Positions 33,409 through 44,031 of a DNA stretch of 64,000 nt are shown here, piece after piece (position 1 is the stretch's first letter; every line of letters starts with the position of its first letter). Made by a program: the position numbers and the translations under genes. Under the pieces are notes generated by a model that worked only from the letters and a program-made list of their open reading frames with translations, made no database searches and was not told the origin of the DNA. The stretch lies in contig CP079859.1 in the NCBI GenBank assembly GCA_019339365.1, positions 1,550,001-1,614,000 on the forward strand, in the 5' to 3' direction. Origin of the DNA: Vibrio neptunius (GTDB lineage Bacteria > Pseudomonadota > Gammaproteobacteria > Enterobacterales > Vibrionaceae).

Positions 33409-34995
33409 ATGATTGATGTAGTCGATCTGTCGCGGTTGCAGTTTGCGCTCACTGCGATGTATCACTTCCTCTTCGTACCATTGACTCTGGGTATGGCTTT
33501 CCTTCTCGCCATCATGGAATCTCTGTACGTAATGACGGACAAGCAAATCTACAAGGACATGACAAAGTTCTGGGGTAAGCTTTTCGGTATTAACTTCGTA
33601 CTTGGTGTAGCCACCGGCCTGACCATGGAGTTCCAATTTGGTACTAACTGGTCTTACTATTCTCATTATGTTGGGGATATATTCGGTGCGCCGTTGGCCA
33701 TCGAAGCACTGGTTGCCTTCTTCCTTGAGTCCACTTTTGTTGGTCTTTTCTTCTTCGGCTGGGACCGACTGACTAAACGACAGCACTTGGTCGTAACATG
33801 GTTAGTTGCCTTGGGTTCTAACTTCTCGGCACTGTGGATTTTGGTGGCGAATGGTTGGATGCAAAATCCAGTCGGCGCAGAATTCAACTTTGAAACCATG
33901 CGAATGGAAATGGTGAGCTTTGCCGAGGTAGTACTTAACCCAGTCGCTCAGGTGAAATTCGTACACACGGTAGCTTCTGGCTATACGACAGGCGCGATGT
34001 TTATTCTTGGCATCAGTTCTTACTACCTACTAAAAGGTCGTGACATCGCTTTCGCTCGTCGTTCATTCGCCATCGCTGCCTCTTTTGGTATGGCGGCAAT
34101 TCTGTCTGTAATCGTGCTCGGTGATGAATCTGGTTATGAACTCGGTGAAGTGCAGAAAGTAAAACTGGCAGCAGTAGAAGCTGAATGGCATACCGAGCCA
34201 GCACCTGCTGCGTTCACTCTGTTTGGTATCCCAAATCAGGAAACCATGCATACCGATTACGCGATCAAGATCCCGTATGTTATGGGTATCATTGCGACGC
34301 GTTCGCTGGATGAGCAGGTAACAGGTTTGCGTGATCTTCGAGACGAGCACGTTGAACGCATCCGCACGGGCATGTATGCCTATGAACTGCTTGAAAAACT
34401 TCGTTCAGGTGATAAGTCAGAAGAAAACATGGCGGCGTTTGATGAAGTGAAGGGTGACCTAGGGTACGGCCTACTTCTGAAGCGTTACACAGACAAGGTG
34501 GTTGATGCGACTGAAGATCAAATCCAAGCGGCGGCCGATGACTCCATTCCAACGGTTTGGCCTCTATTCTGGTCGTTCCGAATCATGGTGGCGTGTGGCT
34601 TTATCATGCTGTTTGTATTCGGTGCTGCATTCATCCAGACGTGTCGCCAGAAAATTGAACAAAAACCATGGGTATTAAAAGCCGCGTTGCTGAGCATTCC
34701 ACTGCCTTGGATTGCTATCGAAGCGGGTTGGTTTGTGGCTGAATTTGGTCGCCAGCCATGGGCAGTCGGTGAAATTCTACCTGTCAATGTGGCCGCATCG
34801 GCACTCACAGCGGGAGAAATTTGGACATCACTGTTTGCAATCTTGGCGCTATACACCGTCTTCCTGATTGCAGAAGTGTACTTGATGGTGAAATTTGCTC
34901 GTAAAGGTCCTAGCAGCCTGAAGACAGGTCGTTACCACTTTGAGCAAAACGCTGACTCTGTTGAAGACAAAGTTAGTCGTCAAGTAGACGCGTAA
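33409..34995 (+). CDS. cydA: Cytochrome bd-I ubiquinol oxidase subunit I
   Basis: A 528-residue integral membrane subunit that binds haems b558, b595 and d and oxidises quinol while reducing oxygen with high affinity. The family opening [20 protein letters not shown] includes the haem-ligand His. The long periplasmic Q-loop region runs about 250-380, and [12 protein letters not shown] (about 446-457) is the classic CydA motif. It starts the cydABX-ybgE operon, with two perfect FNR boxes in the 458-base upstream region. Confidence 0.97.
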   Translation: MIDVVDLSRLQFALTAMYHFLFVPLTLGMAFLLAIMESLYVMTDKQIYKDMTKFWGKLFGINFVLGVATGLTMEFQFGTNWSYYSHYVGDIFGAPLAIEALVAFFLESTFVGLFFFGWDRLTKRQHLVVTWLVALGSNFSALWILVANGWMQNPVGAEFNFETMRMEMVSFAEVVLNPVAQVKFVHTVASGYTTGAMFILGISSYYLLKGRDIAFARRSFAIAASFGMAAILSVIVLGDESGYELGEVQKVKLAAVEAEWHTEPAPAAFTLFGIPNQETMHTDYAIKIPYVMGIIATRSLDEQVTGLRDLRDEHVERIRTGMYAYELLEKLRSGDKSEENMAAFDEVKGDLGYGLLLKRYTDKVVDATEDQIQAAADDSIPTVWPLFWSFRIMVACGFIMLFVFGAAFIQTCRQKIEQKPWVLKAALLSIPLPWIAIEAGWFVAEFGRQPWAVGEILPVNVAASALTAGEIWTSLFAILALYTVFLIAEVYLMVKFARKGPSSLKTGRYHFEQNADSVEDKVSRQVDA

Positions 34996-35010
34996 AGCAA
35001 GGAGAAACTT

Positions 35011-36147
35011 ATGTTTGAATACGAAATCTTGCGACTTATCTGGTGGGTTCTGATCGGTGTTCTCCTGGTAGGCTTCGCAGTGACTGATGGCTTCGATATG
35101 GGCGTTGGCGCGCTAGTACCTGTCATCGGAAAAAATGACACGGAACGCCGTGTGATGATCAACTCGATCGCCCCACACTGGGAAGGCAACCAAGTTTGGT
35201 TGGTGACAGCGGGTGGTGCTCTATTTGCTGCATGGCCTTTAGTTTACGCGACGTCTTTCTCCGGGTTTTATCTGGCGATGATTTTGACGCTAGCGGCGTT
35301 ATGGTTGAGACCCCTAGGCCTCTCTTATCGTTCAAAGATTGAAGATACGAAGTGGCGTCAAACTTGGGATATCTGTATTTCTATCAGTGGCTTTGTTCCA
35401 CCCATCATCTTTGGTGTGGCGTTTGGTAACCTACTGCAAGGTGTGCCCTTCCAGTTGACTGAATTTTTGATGCCAACGTATCACGGTTCATTCTTTGGTT
35501 TGTTAAACCCGTTCGCATTGCTATGTGGCCTAGTCAGCTTGTTCATGATTTTGATGCAAGGGGCTACTTGGCTTCAGATGAAGACTACTGACGAAGTGCA
35601 CGATCGCTCACGCAGTGTTGCACAAATCATGGGCTTATTAACCGTGGCGACTTTCGTTGCTGCAGGTTTCTGGATCCAGAGCATTGACGGTTATGTGATT
35701 ACCAGTGCGATTGACCATAACGGAGCGTCAAACCCACTTGCCAAAGAAGTGGTTCGTGAAGCGGGTGCTTGGATGAACAACTTTGAACAATATCCATTGA
35801 TGTGGATTGCTCCAATATTGGGTGTCGCGATGTCTCTTGTGACTGTACTGGCGTCACGTCTGGAGCGTGGTGGCATCGCCTTCTTTGCTTCAAGCCTTGG
35901 TAATGCGGGTATTATTTTTACAGCGGGTTTGGCGATGTTCCCATTCATCATGCCTTCTGATTTGATGCCTAATCACAGCTTGACCATGTGGGATGCAACG
36001 TCATCTGAGCTGACCTTGAACCTGATGACAGGCGTCGCCTTCATTATGGTGCCAATTATCTTGGCTTACACCATTTGGACTTACTATAAAATGTTTGGCC
36101 GTTTGGACAATAAGTTCATTGAAGACAACAAAAACTCACTTTACTAA
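35011..36147 (+). CDS. cydB: Cytochrome bd-I ubiquinol oxidase subunit II
   Basis: A 378-residue membrane partner of CydA. FEYEILRLIWWVLIGVLLVG at the N-terminus, GFDMGVGALVP and HWEGNQVWLVTAGGALFAAW are family motifs. Length matches E. coli CydB. It starts 15 bases after cydA with AAGGAG upstream, and is followed after 12 bases by cydX. Confidence 0.97.
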   Translation: MFEYEILRLIWWVLIGVLLVGFAVTDGFDMGVGALVPVIGKNDTERRVMINSIAPHWEGNQVWLVTAGGALFAAWPLVYATSFSGFYLAMILTLAALWLRPLGLSYRSKIEDTKWRQTWDICISISGFVPPIIFGVAFGNLLQGVPFQLTEFLMPTYHGSFFGLLNPFALLCGLVSLFMILMQGATWLQMKTTDEVHDRSRSVAQIMGLLTVATFVAAGFWIQSIDGYVITSAIDHNGASNPLAKEVVREAGAWMNNFEQYPLMWIAPILGVAMSLVTVLASRLERGGIAFFASSLGNAGIIFTAGLAMFPFIMPSDLMPNHSLTMWDATSSELTLNLMTGVAFIMVPIILAYTIWTYYKMFGRLDNKFIEDNKNSLY

Positions 36148-36159
36148 GGAGCAATTACT

Positions 36160-36267
36160 ATGTGGTATTTCGCATGGATTCTAGGTGTACTACTTGCTTG
36201 TGCATTCGGTATCATCAACGCGCTTTGGTTAGAGCATTCAGAAATGATGGATAAAGACAGTGAGTAA
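36160..36267 (+). CDS. cydX: Cytochrome bd-I accessory subunit CydX
   Basis: A 35-residue single-helix protein, MWYFAWILGVLLACAFGIIN followed by the conserved A-L-W-L-E-H and a short acidic tail. CydX stabilises the haems of the CydAB complex. Its length, position after cydB and AAGGAGC ribosome site make it certain. Its last codons overlap the start of ybgE by eight bases. Confidence 0.95.
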   Translation: MWYFAWILGVLLACAFGIINALWLEHSEMMDKDSE

Positions 36268-36562
36268 ACTCACTGAGCACGTCGCTAAGCTACATGCGCC
36301 AATGGATAAGGCTCTGTTTCGAGCCTTATCCCTGATTCTTGGTTTTTATCATGTCGCTATGGTGATGTGGGACCCTGAGCAATACTCTGCATCGATTGGT
36401 GGTTTTAATGCCCTAATCTCACCGCTAATGATTTGGGCTATTTGTTCCAGCATGATCTTTGGCCTGAGCTTCCAACCAAGAAATTGGTATTGGCAGGTAT
36501 TATTCAGTCCCTATTTTTCTCTAATGATTCTAATTTATCTAACTCTAGTACGAGTTTTATAA
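36260..36562 (+). CDS. ybgE: Cyd operon protein YbgE
   Basis: A 100-residue membrane protein with three hydrophobic segments. It starts at GTG, overlapping cydX. YbgE is always found beside cydABX but its role is undefined. Visible motif: RALSLILGFYHVAMVMWDP. It ends the operon before a terminator. Confidence 0.88.
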   Translation: MSKLTEHVAKLHAPMDKALFRALSLILGFYHVAMVMWDPEQYSASIGGFNALISPLMIWAICSSMIFGLSFQPRNWYWQVLFSPYFSLMILIYLTLVRVL

Positions 36563-36596
36563 TTTGAACTGACTGAAAATTATCCACTTATTAGTC

Positions 36597-36637
36597 ACAA
36601 TAGCGCCACTGCTTGATAGTTGGCGCTATTTTTTTGT
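36597..36637 (+). terminator. Terminator after ybgE
   Basis: AATAGCGCCA / TGGCGCTATT, 10-bp stem, 12-base loop, then seven T. It separates the cyd operon from the tol operon. Confidence 0.9.
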
Positions 36638-36727
36638 TTCAATCTTTGAAAACCTACATTAACCCTTGCATAAAGGACAACGAGTTGCGTTATAGTAAAG
36701 CACCTCAATTGTTAGAAAGGGTTTGGT

Positions 36728-37147
36728 TTGCAAAACGAACGTGCTGTATTTGAGCTGCCTGTCACCGTTTATTATGAAGATACTGATGTGGGAGGTGTGG
36801 TCTATCACGCCAACTACCTTAAATATTTTGAGCGTGGTCGTTCGGAGTGTCTGACCAGTATTGGCGTTTCTCAATCGACTCTTTTGGAACAAAACATTGG
36901 TTTCGTAGTCCGACATATGGACATCGATTTTCTGCAAGGCGCGCGTCTTGAAGACCGTCTAACGGTTAAGACATCGGTTGCAGAGATTAAGAAAGCCACC
37001 CTTATTTTCTGTCAGGAGATCGTAAATCCTGCAGGTAAAACATTGTGTAAAGCAATGGTTAAGGTAGCATGCATCGATAATAACAAAATGAGGCCAAAAG
37101 CGATCCCTCAATCAATAGTTATGGAGTTTACTCACAGTGACCGCTGA
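36728..37147 (+). CDS. ybgC: Acyl-CoA thioesterase YbgC (Tol-Pal associated)
   Basis: A 139-residue hotdog-fold thioesterase, with the catalytic segment [20 protein letters not shown] (about 17-36). The start is TTG, with AAAGGG seven bases upstream. It is the first gene of ybgC-tolQRAB-pal-cpoB, the conserved order. Its last 11 bases overlap the tolQ start, showing translational coupling. Confidence 0.93.
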   Translation: MQNERAVFELPVTVYYEDTDVGGVVYHANYLKYFERGRSECLTSIGVSQSTLLEQNIGFVVRHMDIDFLQGARLEDRLTVKTSVAEIKKATLIFCQEIVNPAGKTLCKAMVKVACIDNNKMRPKAIPQSIVMEFTHSDR

Positions 37148-37835
37148 TATTTCAATGCTTGACCTGTTTTTGCAAGCAAGCCTGCTCGTAAAAATGGTGA
37201 TGTTGACCTTGTTAGGTATGTCGATCGTTTCATGGGCAATGATCATTAAACGCAGTAAAGTGCTATCCCAAGCGGCGAAAGGCGCTGAAACCTTCGAGGA
37301 TAAGTTTTGGTCAGGCACTGATCTTTCCGTTCTTTATCAAAACGCCAAAAAGCGCAAAGACGAACTGGCAGGAACCGAAGAAATTTTCTATTCAGGTTTC
37401 ACTGAGTTTGCTCGCCTAAGAAAATCCAACGCTGATTCACCGGACTTCATCATGGAAGGCACAGGTCGTGCCATGCGTGTTGCGGTTGCACGTGAGGTTG
37501 ATGAGCTTGAAACTAACCTGCCGTTCCTTGCGACCGTTGGTTCAATCAGCCCTTATATCGGCCTATTTGGTACGGTTTGGGGCATTATGCATGCCTTTAT
37601 TGCATTGGGTGAAGTCAAGCAGGCGACCCTTGCTATGGTTGCCCCAGGGATCGCTGAAGCACTGGTTGCGACCGCAATGGGGCTGTTTGCTGCGATTCCC
37701 GCGGTTATGGCTTACAACCGATTAAGCAATAAAGTGGGTAAGTTGGAACACAACTACGCCACATTCTCAGAAGAATTCCACAGCATCCTGCACCGTCAAG
37801 CGATGGCTGGACGTGATTCCGCCAACAGAGATTAA
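37137..37835 (+). CDS. tolQ: Tol-Pal system proton channel TolQ
   Basis: A 232-residue inner-membrane protein with three helices (about 13-35, 135-160 and 170-195), homologous to ExbB and MotA. With TolR it uses the proton motive force to energise TolA during cell constriction. Visible: [20 protein letters not shown] and [20 protein letters not shown]. The start is GTG, overlapping ybgC. Confidence 0.96.
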   Translation: MTADISMLDLFLQASLLVKMVMLTLLGMSIVSWAMIIKRSKVLSQAAKGAETFEDKFWSGTDLSVLYQNAKKRKDELAGTEEIFYSGFTEFARLRKSNADSPDFIMEGTGRAMRVAVAREVDELETNLPFLATVGSISPYIGLFGTVWGIMHAFIALGEVKQATLAMVAPGIAEALVATAMGLFAAIPAVMAYNRLSNKVGKLEHNYATFSEEFHSILHRQAMAGRDSANRD

Positions 37836-37840
37836 CGGAT

Positions 37841-38284
37841 ATGGCAGGCTATCAACCTAAAAAACGCAAGATGACCGCAGAGATTAACGTTGTGCCTTAC
37901 ATCGACGTTATGCTTGTGCTGTTAATCATCTTTATGGTGACGTCGCCTTTTGTAACGCAGGGCGTGGATGTTGAGTTACCTAAAACAGCCACGGCGAAAC
38001 CAGCATCAGAGCTTGCCGGCGATAGTGATTCAAGCTTCATCATTGTTGAAATTGACCGTGAAGGCAATTTGGGCCTGAGTGTCAACGATGAAGAGGTTAT
38101 ACGCGGTATTTCGTTGCAAGACGTGATTGTACGTGTCAAAGCAGAACTGTCTTTAAAGCCAGAGTCACCGGTTGCTGTGGGTGGCGACGCGGCGACGCCT
38201 TATGCAGACGTCGTTTTAGTGCTGGATGAATTGAGTCGTGCTGGGATCCCCAAAGTGGGGCTTCTTACGGACATAAAGGAATAA
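37841..38284 (+). CDS. tolR: Tol-Pal system protein TolR
   Basis: A 147-residue ExbD-like protein: one N-terminal helix, INVVPYIDVMLVLLIIFMV (about 15-33), whose Asp is the proton-pathway residue, then a periplasmic domain. It follows tolQ after five bases. Confidence 0.96.
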   Translation: MAGYQPKKRKMTAEINVVPYIDVMLVLLIIFMVTSPFVTQGVDVELPKTATAKPASELAGDSDSSFIIVEIDREGNLGLSVNDEEVIRGISLQDVIVRVKAELSLKPESPVAVGGDAATPYADVVLVLDELSRAGIPKVGLLTDIKE

Positions 38285-38297
38285 GCGCTCTCAGGTT

Positions 38298-39328
38298 ATG
38301 AAACAGACCAAACCAAAGAAAAAGAGTGATTACACCAAGCCGATTGCAATCTCTGCGGCTTTGCATGCGTTGTTGGCGGTGGCACTTATTTGGGGAACCG
38401 ATTTTACCATGTCAAAGCCAGAGCCTTCTGGTCAGATGGTTCAAGCGGTTGTGATTGACCCCAACTTGGTGCGCCAACAAGCTCAGAAAATTCGTAGTCA
38501 ACGAGAAGCAGCGGCTAAGAAAGAGCAAGAGCGTTTGGATAAGCTACGTCGCGAAAGTGAGCAGCTTGAGAAAAACCGCAAAGCAGAAGAAGAGCGTATT
38601 CGTCAGTTGAAAGAACAGCAGGCTCGTGAAGCGAAAGCAGCACGCGAAGCAGAGAAAGCAAGACAACAGAAAGAAAAAGAACGCCAAGCGGCCGAAGAGC
38701 AAGCTCAGAAAGAGCGAGAACGAGCGGCTAAACTGGAAGCCGAGCGTAAAGCGAAAGAAGCAGCCATCGCTAAAGCAGAGCAAGAACGTGTTGCACGTGA
38801 AAAAGCAGCAAAAGAAGCAGAAGAAAAAGCTCGTCGTCAACGTGAGGCGGCTGAAAAAGCCGAGAAACAACGTATAGCGAAAGAGAAAGCCGCCAAAGAA
38901 GCAGCTGAAAAAGCCCGCAAAGAAAAAGAGCGTTTAGAGCGCTTAAAGCGCGAACGTAAAGAGCAAGAAGCCGCTTTAGATAATATCTTTTCCGGATTGG
39001 AAACAGAAGCAGCGCAAAATAGCTCAGCAAGACAGCAACATGTGACCAGTGAAGCTGAACGATACGGCGCTATTTACACTCAGCTAATCCAACAGAACCT
39101 GTTACTGGAGGATAGCTTTAGGGAAAGCTTTGTCGGGTTAATCTGCGCCTGATCCCAACAGGTGCTGGCGCCATTGTCGGTGATTTAAGTGTACTTGATG
39201 GCGATAGTCGTTTGTGCTCTGCGACAAAGCGCGCCGTCGCTCAGGTGGGCAGCTTTCCATTACCCCAAGAGAAAGATGTCATTAACAGGCTAAAGAATAT
39301 CAATTTAACCGTAGAACCTAAATCATAA
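38298..39328 (+). pseudogene. tolA: Cell envelope protein TolA, one-base deletion near the C-terminal domain (probable sequencing error)
   Basis: TolA spans the periplasm between TolQR and Pal/TolB. A membrane helix (about 16-36) is followed by a long Lys/Glu/Ala-rich helical region (about 55-230). The intact frame ends at 39152 with FRESFVGLICA, too early. Adding one G to the GGG at 39121-39123 gives GKLCRVNLRLIPTGAGAIVG and carries on through the C-terminal domain to a stop at 39326-39328, total 343 residues, normal for Vibrio. As written, the product lacks most of domain III, which binds Pal and TolB. In this setting a base-calling error is most likely. Confidence 0.92.
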
Positions 39329-39338
39329 GGAAAAGCTT

Positions 39339-40691
39339 GTGTTTAAGCGACTAGTATTAGGATGTTTGCTCACAGTGATGAGCGTGTTTCAGGTAGCTAA
39401 TGCGGCACTGGAACTTGTGATTACAGACGGCATTGACTCTGCACGTCCAATCGCTATCATCCCATTTAAATGGGAAGGTTCAACCCAGTTACCTCATGAT
39501 GTGTCAGCCATTATCGCCTCGGACTTACAGCGTAGTGGTAAATTCAGCCCAGTTGCGACCAGTAAAATGCCGCAAACGCCTTACAGTGAAAGGGAAATCG
39601 ACTTTGATGCTTGGACGGGGTTAGGTGTTGATGCGCTACTCACAGGCACCATTTCGCAAAATGCGGAAGGGAATTATGTCATCAACTACCAGTTGGTGGA
39701 TGTGATTCGAGGCCAGCTGACTCAAGGACAAAGCAAAGCATTAAGTACTGATGGTCAACTTGTGTTGTCTAAAGACCACGTGCTTTTTAGCAAACGTGCA
39801 ACCGTTCCTGGAGAGCGTATGCGTGAATATGCTCACCGAATTTCAGATTTAGTATACAAAGAACTCACTGGCGAGCGTGGTGCCTTTTTGACTCGTATTG
39901 CTTACGTTGTGGTGAATGACGAAGACAGTTATCCATATCAGCTGCGTGTAGCCGATTACGATGGTTATAATGAACGCTTGGTCTTGCGATCTAAACAGCC
40001 CTTGATGTCTCCTGCTTGGTCACCAGATGGTAAGAAGTTGGCGTATGTGAGTTTCCAAAATGGGCAAGCCGAAATCTACATCATGAACATCTACACGGGT
40101 GAGCGTGAAAAACTAACGTCATACCCTCGTCATAATGGTGCGCCACGATTCTCTCCTGATGGTAATAAACTTGCCTTAGTGTTATCGAAAACAGGTAGCC
40201 TACAAGTTTATACATTAGATCTCAAAACCCGTAAGTTGACGCAAATAACACGCGGTAGATCAAATAATACGGAACCATTCTGGCATCCTGATGGTAAATC
40301 ATTAATCTTTACCTCGGATCGGGGTGGTAAACCTCAAATTTATCAAGTAGATTTGGCAAGTGGTTCTACCAACCGCCTGACCTGGCAGGGTCGTCAGAAC
40401 TTAGGTGGGCAGATCACGCCTGATGGACGATTCCTAGTAATGGTCAATCGTACTAATTCGGGTTTCAATCTGGCGAAGCAAGATCTTGAAACGGGTGCCG
40501 TTCAGGTTCTGACCAAAACTTTGCTGGATGAGTCACCGAGTATCGCGCCAAATGGCGGTATGGTTATTTATAGCTCGATCTATAACAAAGCCAATGTATT
40601 ATCAATGGTTTCAATAGATGGACGCTTTAAAGCTCGATTACCGGCAACAAACGGTCGAGTTCGTGCTCCGGCATGGTCCCCGTTTTTGTAG
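39339..40691 (+). CDS. tolB: Tol-Pal system beta-propeller protein TolB
   Basis: A 450-residue periplasmic protein. Signal peptide (about 1-22), an N-terminal alpha/beta domain, and a six-bladed WD40-like propeller with repeated [15 protein letters not shown] blades (about 220-450). It cycles between TolA and Pal. The start is GTG with AAGGAAAAGC upstream. It follows tolA closely once the tolA frame is repaired. Confidence 0.96.
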   Translation: MFKRLVLGCLLTVMSVFQVANAALELVITDGIDSARPIAIIPFKWEGSTQLPHDVSAIIASDLQRSGKFSPVATSKMPQTPYSEREIDFDAWTGLGVDALLTGTISQNAEGNYVINYQLVDVIRGQLTQGQSKALSTDGQLVLSKDHVLFSKRATVPGERMREYAHRISDLVYKELTGERGAFLTRIAYVVVNDEDSYPYQLRVADYDGYNERLVLRSKQPLMSPAWSPDGKKLAYVSFQNGQAEIYIMNIYTGEREKLTSYPRHNGAPRFSPDGNKLALVLSKTGSLQVYTLDLKTRKLTQITRGRSNNTEPFWHPDGKSLIFTSDRGGKPQIYQVDLASGSTNRLTWQGRQNLGGQITPDGRFLVMVNRTNSGFNLAKQDLETGAVQVLTKTLLDESPSIAPNGGMVIYSSIYNKANVLSMVSIDGRFKARLPATNGRVRAPAWSPFL

Positions 40692-40728
40692 CAAGTAATA
40701 AGTATCAAAAAGTAAGGAAAATATAACA

Positions 40729-41268
40729 ATGCAACTAAACAAAGTTCTTAAAGGGCTATTGATTGCGCTACCAGTTCTAGCAGTTACAGCATGTAGTTCA
40801 AGCGATGATGCAGCGAACGCTTCTGGTTCTGAAACTAACCAATCAACGTCTGGTTCTGCTAACGGCGTTGATACCACTGTAGTTTCACCAATCGGTGAGA
40901 ACGGCCAACTTTCTGAGCAAGAGCTTAAAGAGCAGGCACTTCGTGAGTCTCAAACAATTTACTTCGCGTTTGACAACGCAACCATCGCTAGTGACTACGA
41001 AAAAATACTTGCTGCACACGCGGCTTACCTAAGCAAGAACCCAGCACTTAAAGTGACGATTGAAGGTCACGCTGATGAGCGTGGTACTCCAGAGTACAAC
41101 ATCGCGCTTGGTGAGCGTCGTGCAGCTGCAGTTGCTAAGTACCTGCAAGCACTAGGTGTTCAAGCGGATCAAATCTCAATCGTGAGCTACGGTGAAGAAA
41201 AACCTCTACTGCTAGGTCAATCTGAAGATGTATACGCTAAGAACCGTCGTGCGGTTCTAGTATACTAA
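40729..41268 (+). CDS. pal: Peptidoglycan-associated lipoprotein Pal
   Basis: A 179-residue outer-membrane lipoprotein: signal with lipobox AVTAC (Cys about 22), a Ser/Gly-rich linker, and an OmpA-like peptidoglycan-binding domain with YFAFDNATI and [20 protein letters not shown]. It anchors the outer membrane to peptidoglycan and binds TolB. Confidence 0.97.
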   Translation: MQLNKVLKGLLIALPVLAVTACSSSDDAANASGSETNQSTSGSANGVDTTVVSPIGENGQLSEQELKEQALRESQTIYFAFDNATIASDYEKILAAHAAYLSKNPALKVTIEGHADERGTPEYNIALGERRAAAVAKYLQALGVQADQISIVSYGEEKPLLLGQSEDVYAKNRRAVLVY

Positions 41269-41282
41269 TCAAGGAAAACCTT

Positions 41283-42059
41283 ATGTTCAGTAACCTTAAG
41301 CGCGTAGTTACGCTTACGTTACTGGCAAGTGCAGCGAACTTTGTGTTCGCTGCACCAGCTCCAGTATCTGATATCAGTGGCAGCAACCCTGTGCCGTCCT
41401 CCTCAGCCGCTCCGGCTAATGAAACCGAAGTTCAACGTCTTGAGCGTTTGCTACAAAATCGCAATCGTGTTCAGTTGCAGATGCAGCAACAGCTCGACGA
41501 AATGGCGTTGGAAATTAGCGATCTTCGTGGTCAGCTAGAAAAGAATAATTACGACATGCAGCAGATGCTGCAGCGTCAGCGCGAATTGTTTATCGAACTT
41601 GATAAACTTCGCAGCCAAGTCAACAGCACGCCAGTCGCAGCTACGACACCAACGGATGATAAGGCTAAGTCAGCAGGCAAGTTCAGTACCAACGCTGATG
41701 AACAAACCGCTTATCAGGACGCCGTCGATCTGATCCTTAAAAAGAGAGATTACGCGGGGGCAATTGCCGCTTTCCAGCAGTTCCAGAAAGATTTTCCTGA
41801 TTCAATATTTGCGCCAAACGCCCACTATTGGTTGGGGCAACTCTATTTTGCTGACAAGCAAGACAAAGAGGCTGTGAAAAGTTTTGCCGCTGTCGTGTCT
41901 TACAAAGACTCAAACAAGCGTGCTGACGCGTTAGTGAAACTTGGTGACATTTCGCAACGTAACAACAATACAGCACAAGCGAAAAAATACTATCAGCAGG
42001 TCATTGATGACTATCCCGATAGTGCTTCTGCAAAACTGGCAGCAGAACGTCTCAAATAA
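41283..42059 (+). CDS. cpoB: Cell division coordinator CpoB (YbgF)
   Basis: A 258-residue periplasmic protein. Signal peptide (about 1-24), trimerising coiled coil (about 50-110), then TPR repeats starting at YQDAVDLILKKRDYAGAIAA and HYWLGQLYFADKQDKEAVK. It links Tol action to peptidoglycan synthesis. It is 14 bases after pal with AAGGAAAACC, and a terminator closes the operon. Confidence 0.95.
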   Translation: MFSNLKRVVTLTLLASAANFVFAAPAPVSDISGSNPVPSSSAAPANETEVQRLERLLQNRNRVQLQMQQQLDEMALEISDLRGQLEKNNYDMQQMLQRQRELFIELDKLRSQVNSTPVAATTPTDDKAKSAGKFSTNADEQTAYQDAVDLILKKRDYAGAIAAFQQFQKDFPDSIFAPNAHYWLGQLYFADKQDKEAVKSFAAVVSYKDSNKRADALVKLGDISQRNNNTAQAKKYYQQVIDDYPDSASAKLAAERLK

Positions 42060-42065
42060 TAGTTA

Positions 42066-42092
42066 AGGGAGTGCATTGCCACTCCTTTTTTT
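42066..42092 (+). terminator. Terminator after cpoB
   Basis: GGAGTG-CATTGC-CACTCC with a seven-T tract, just after the cpoB stop. Confidence 0.8.
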
Positions 42093-42205
42093 ATCACTTT
42101 TGCTTTCAGGGTGTAAGCGATAAGTAATTGTGACGGAAACTGGCATCTTGAACTAGGTTGAGGTTACAATACCCGGATTACTGGAAGTTGCGTAGAGCAA
42201 GAGCA

Positions 42206-43267
42206 ATGAGCCACATTTTAGATACAATCGAAACCGTTTACCCATTCCCTCCAAAACCAACACCGCTGACAGACGAACAAAAACAAGCGCACATAAAAAA
42301 TATTAAAGCGCTGTTAAAAGAGAAAGACGCGGTATTGATCGCCCATTACTACACTGATCCTGAAATTCAGGCCCTAGCTGAAGAAACGGGGGGATTTGTT
42401 GGTGATTCACTTGAAATGGCTAAGTTTGGTAACCGACACCCTGCGAGTACACTCATCATAGGTGGTGTACGTTTTATGGGTGAGTCTGCCAAGATTTTAA
42501 CGCCTGAAAAACGCATTCTGATGCCCACACTTGAAGCTGAGTGCTCGCTAGATTTAGGCTGTCCTGCGGACAAATTCACAGAATTCTGTGATGCGCATCC
42601 TGATCATACCGTGGTGGTTTACGCCAATACTTCGGCAGCGGTTAAAGCACGCGCAGATTGGGTCGTGACCTCAAGTATCGCATTGGACATCGTCGAGCAT
42701 TTAGATGCAGAAGACAAACCGATTATTTGGGGACCTGACCGCCATCTAGGCTCGTACATTGCTAACCAAACAGGCGCAGATATGTTGCTGTGGCAGGGAG
42801 AGTGTGTTGTTCATGACGAGTTCTCAGCTGATGCACTCCGTAAGATGAAAGGCCTCTATCCTGAAGCTGCGATTTTGGTCCACCCTGAATCACCAGCCAG
42901 TGTTGTCGAATTGGCAGATGCTGTGGGTTCCACCAGCCAACTGATCAAAGCAGCCAAAGAACTGCCGCAGAAAAAAATGATTGTTGCGACCGACAAAGGC
43001 ATCTTTTTCAAGATGCAGCAATTAGTGCCAGAGAAAGAGCTAATTGAAGCGCCCACGGCTGGTGCCGGTGCAACTTGTCGAAGCTGTGCTCATTGTCCGT
43101 GGATGGCGATGAATGGGCTTAAAGCGATCGAGAGCGCACTGCGAGATGGTGGTGAGCAGCATGAGATTTTTGTTGATGAAGCGCTTCGTGTTAAGTCTTT
43201 AATCCCCCTCAACCGCATGCTAGATTTTGCTGAACAGCTCAACATCAAAGTGAAAGGCAACACTTAA
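42206..43267 (+). CDS. nadA: Quinolinate synthase NadA
   Basis: A 353-residue 4Fe-4S enzyme that condenses iminoaspartate and dihydroxyacetone phosphate to quinolinate in NAD synthesis. Cysteines in [11 protein letters not shown] and in [16 protein letters not shown] are family features, the latter giving one cluster ligand. The start ATG at 42206 ([16 protein letters not shown]) was chosen over an upstream in-frame codon because the extra residues are not conserved. It follows the Tol-Pal operon as in many gammaproteobacteria. Confidence 0.95.
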   Translation: MSHILDTIETVYPFPPKPTPLTDEQKQAHIKNIKALLKEKDAVLIAHYYTDPEIQALAEETGGFVGDSLEMAKFGNRHPASTLIIGGVRFMGESAKILTPEKRILMPTLEAECSLDLGCPADKFTEFCDAHPDHTVVVYANTSAAVKARADWVVTSSIALDIVEHLDAEDKPIIWGPDRHLGSYIANQTGADMLLWQGECVVHDEFSADALRKMKGLYPEAAILVHPESPASVVELADAVGSTSQLIKAAKELPQKKMIVATDKGIFFKMQQLVPEKELIEAPTAGAGATCRSCAHCPWMAMNGLKAIESALRDGGEQHEIFVDEALRVKSLIPLNRMLDFAEQLNIKVKGNT

Positions 43268-43277
43268 CGCTTTTCCC

Positions 43278-43309
43278 AAAAAAGCCAGCTTAACTAAGCT
43301 GGCTTTTTT
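43278..43309. terminator. Bidirectional terminator between nadA and dsbB
   Basis: AAAAAAGCCAGCTT-AACT-AAGCTGGCTTTTTT, a perfect 14-bp stem serving both converging genes. Confidence 0.93.
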
Positions 43310-43323
43310 GTCTTTGCATTGTC

Positions 43324-43863
43324 TTAACTGAATAGCCAGTAACTCACTGGATCATCTGGACATTGGTAAGGTCCGCATTCGAAAAACGTAGAAATCACGT
43401 TCAGGGCGACCACTGACAAGGCCAGTAGGCAAACCAGACGCCCCAGTTTGCTCATTTCATATGACTCGTTGTTCCATGCTTGATTCCAAAGCATCATTAA
43501 GACCGCCACCGCCAGAATCGTTGCAGCGAACAAAACAAACGCCCAAGTGTAATAGTGCATGCCGAAAATTGCACTGCCATATCCTGGAGTACCGGGAATG
43601 ACATGCAGTGAGACTTGTCGCAACGCGGTTGCCGCCCCAAACAAAGCACCTATCAGAACCACACCATAGTGACGCTGTTGAACACCGTACTTAATGTTGA
43701 GCATAAAGCCAAACATGACCATGGCAAAGCCAATGCGCTGCAGCAAGCAAAGCGGGCAGGGGAGTTCATTGAGCGCAAACTGAAGAACAAAGCCGATCAG
43801 CAAGACGAATGTCATACCAAAAAGGCCGAGAATATTGAGTCTAATGATTTGATTTTGGTTCAT
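43324..43863 (-). CDS. Disulfide bond formation protein B (DsbB family)
   Basis: A 179-residue membrane protein with four main helices. The first redox pair CPLC is in NELPCPLCLLQRIGFAMVMF; a second pair appears in the late FFECGPYQCPDDP, close to the C-terminus rather than in the usual middle loop. DsbB re-oxidises DsbA and passes electrons to quinone. The odd place of the second pair and the DUF5993 partner suggest a DsbB paralogue with a special partner rather than the housekeeping DsbB. It starts 12 bases after that partner, with AAGGAGG overlapping the partner's stop codon. Confidence 0.85.
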   Translation of the reverse strand: MNQNQIIRLNILGLFGMTFVLLIGFVLQFALNELPCPLCLLQRIGFAMVMFGFMLNIKYGVQQRHYGVVLIGALFGAATALRQVSLHVIPGTPGYGSAIFGMHYYTWAFVLFAATILAVAVLMMLWNQAWNNESYEMSKLGRLVCLLALSVVALNVISTFFECGPYQCPDDPVSYWLFS

Positions 43864-43875
43864 CGTGCTGCCTCC

Positions 43876-44031
43876 TTACAACAATATTGAAAGAGCATCG
43901 TTCGCATGGTGGTTAAACCAATACAGACCGAGTATTACCGAAGTGGCAAACAGGATATAGCCAAGTGATTTTTTGCCGCAGAATGCCAACAGCATCGCGG
44001 CAAAAAGCACCAAAAAAATGAAAGACATCAT
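43876..44031 (-). CDS. DUF5993-type small membrane protein
   Basis: A 51-residue protein with two hydrophobic helices: MSFIFLVLFAAMLLAFCGKK, then LGYILFATSVILGLYWF, then NHHANDALSILL. The pattern fits DUF5993, a family I know from positions beside DsbB-like genes. It is translationally coupled to the DsbB gene, as its stop lies within the DsbB ribosome site. The start could be either of two adjacent ATG codons. Function unknown; a role in anchoring or regulating the DsbB partner is a guess. Confidence 0.82.
   Translation of the reverse strand: MMSFIFLVLFAAMLLAFCGKKSLGYILFATSVILGLYWFNHHANDALSILL

Noticed and set aside
31947..39328. Programmed frameshifting in ruvB or tolA
   Set aside because: No slippery heptamer with a downstream structure was seen, and these genes are not known to use it; homopolymer error is simpler.
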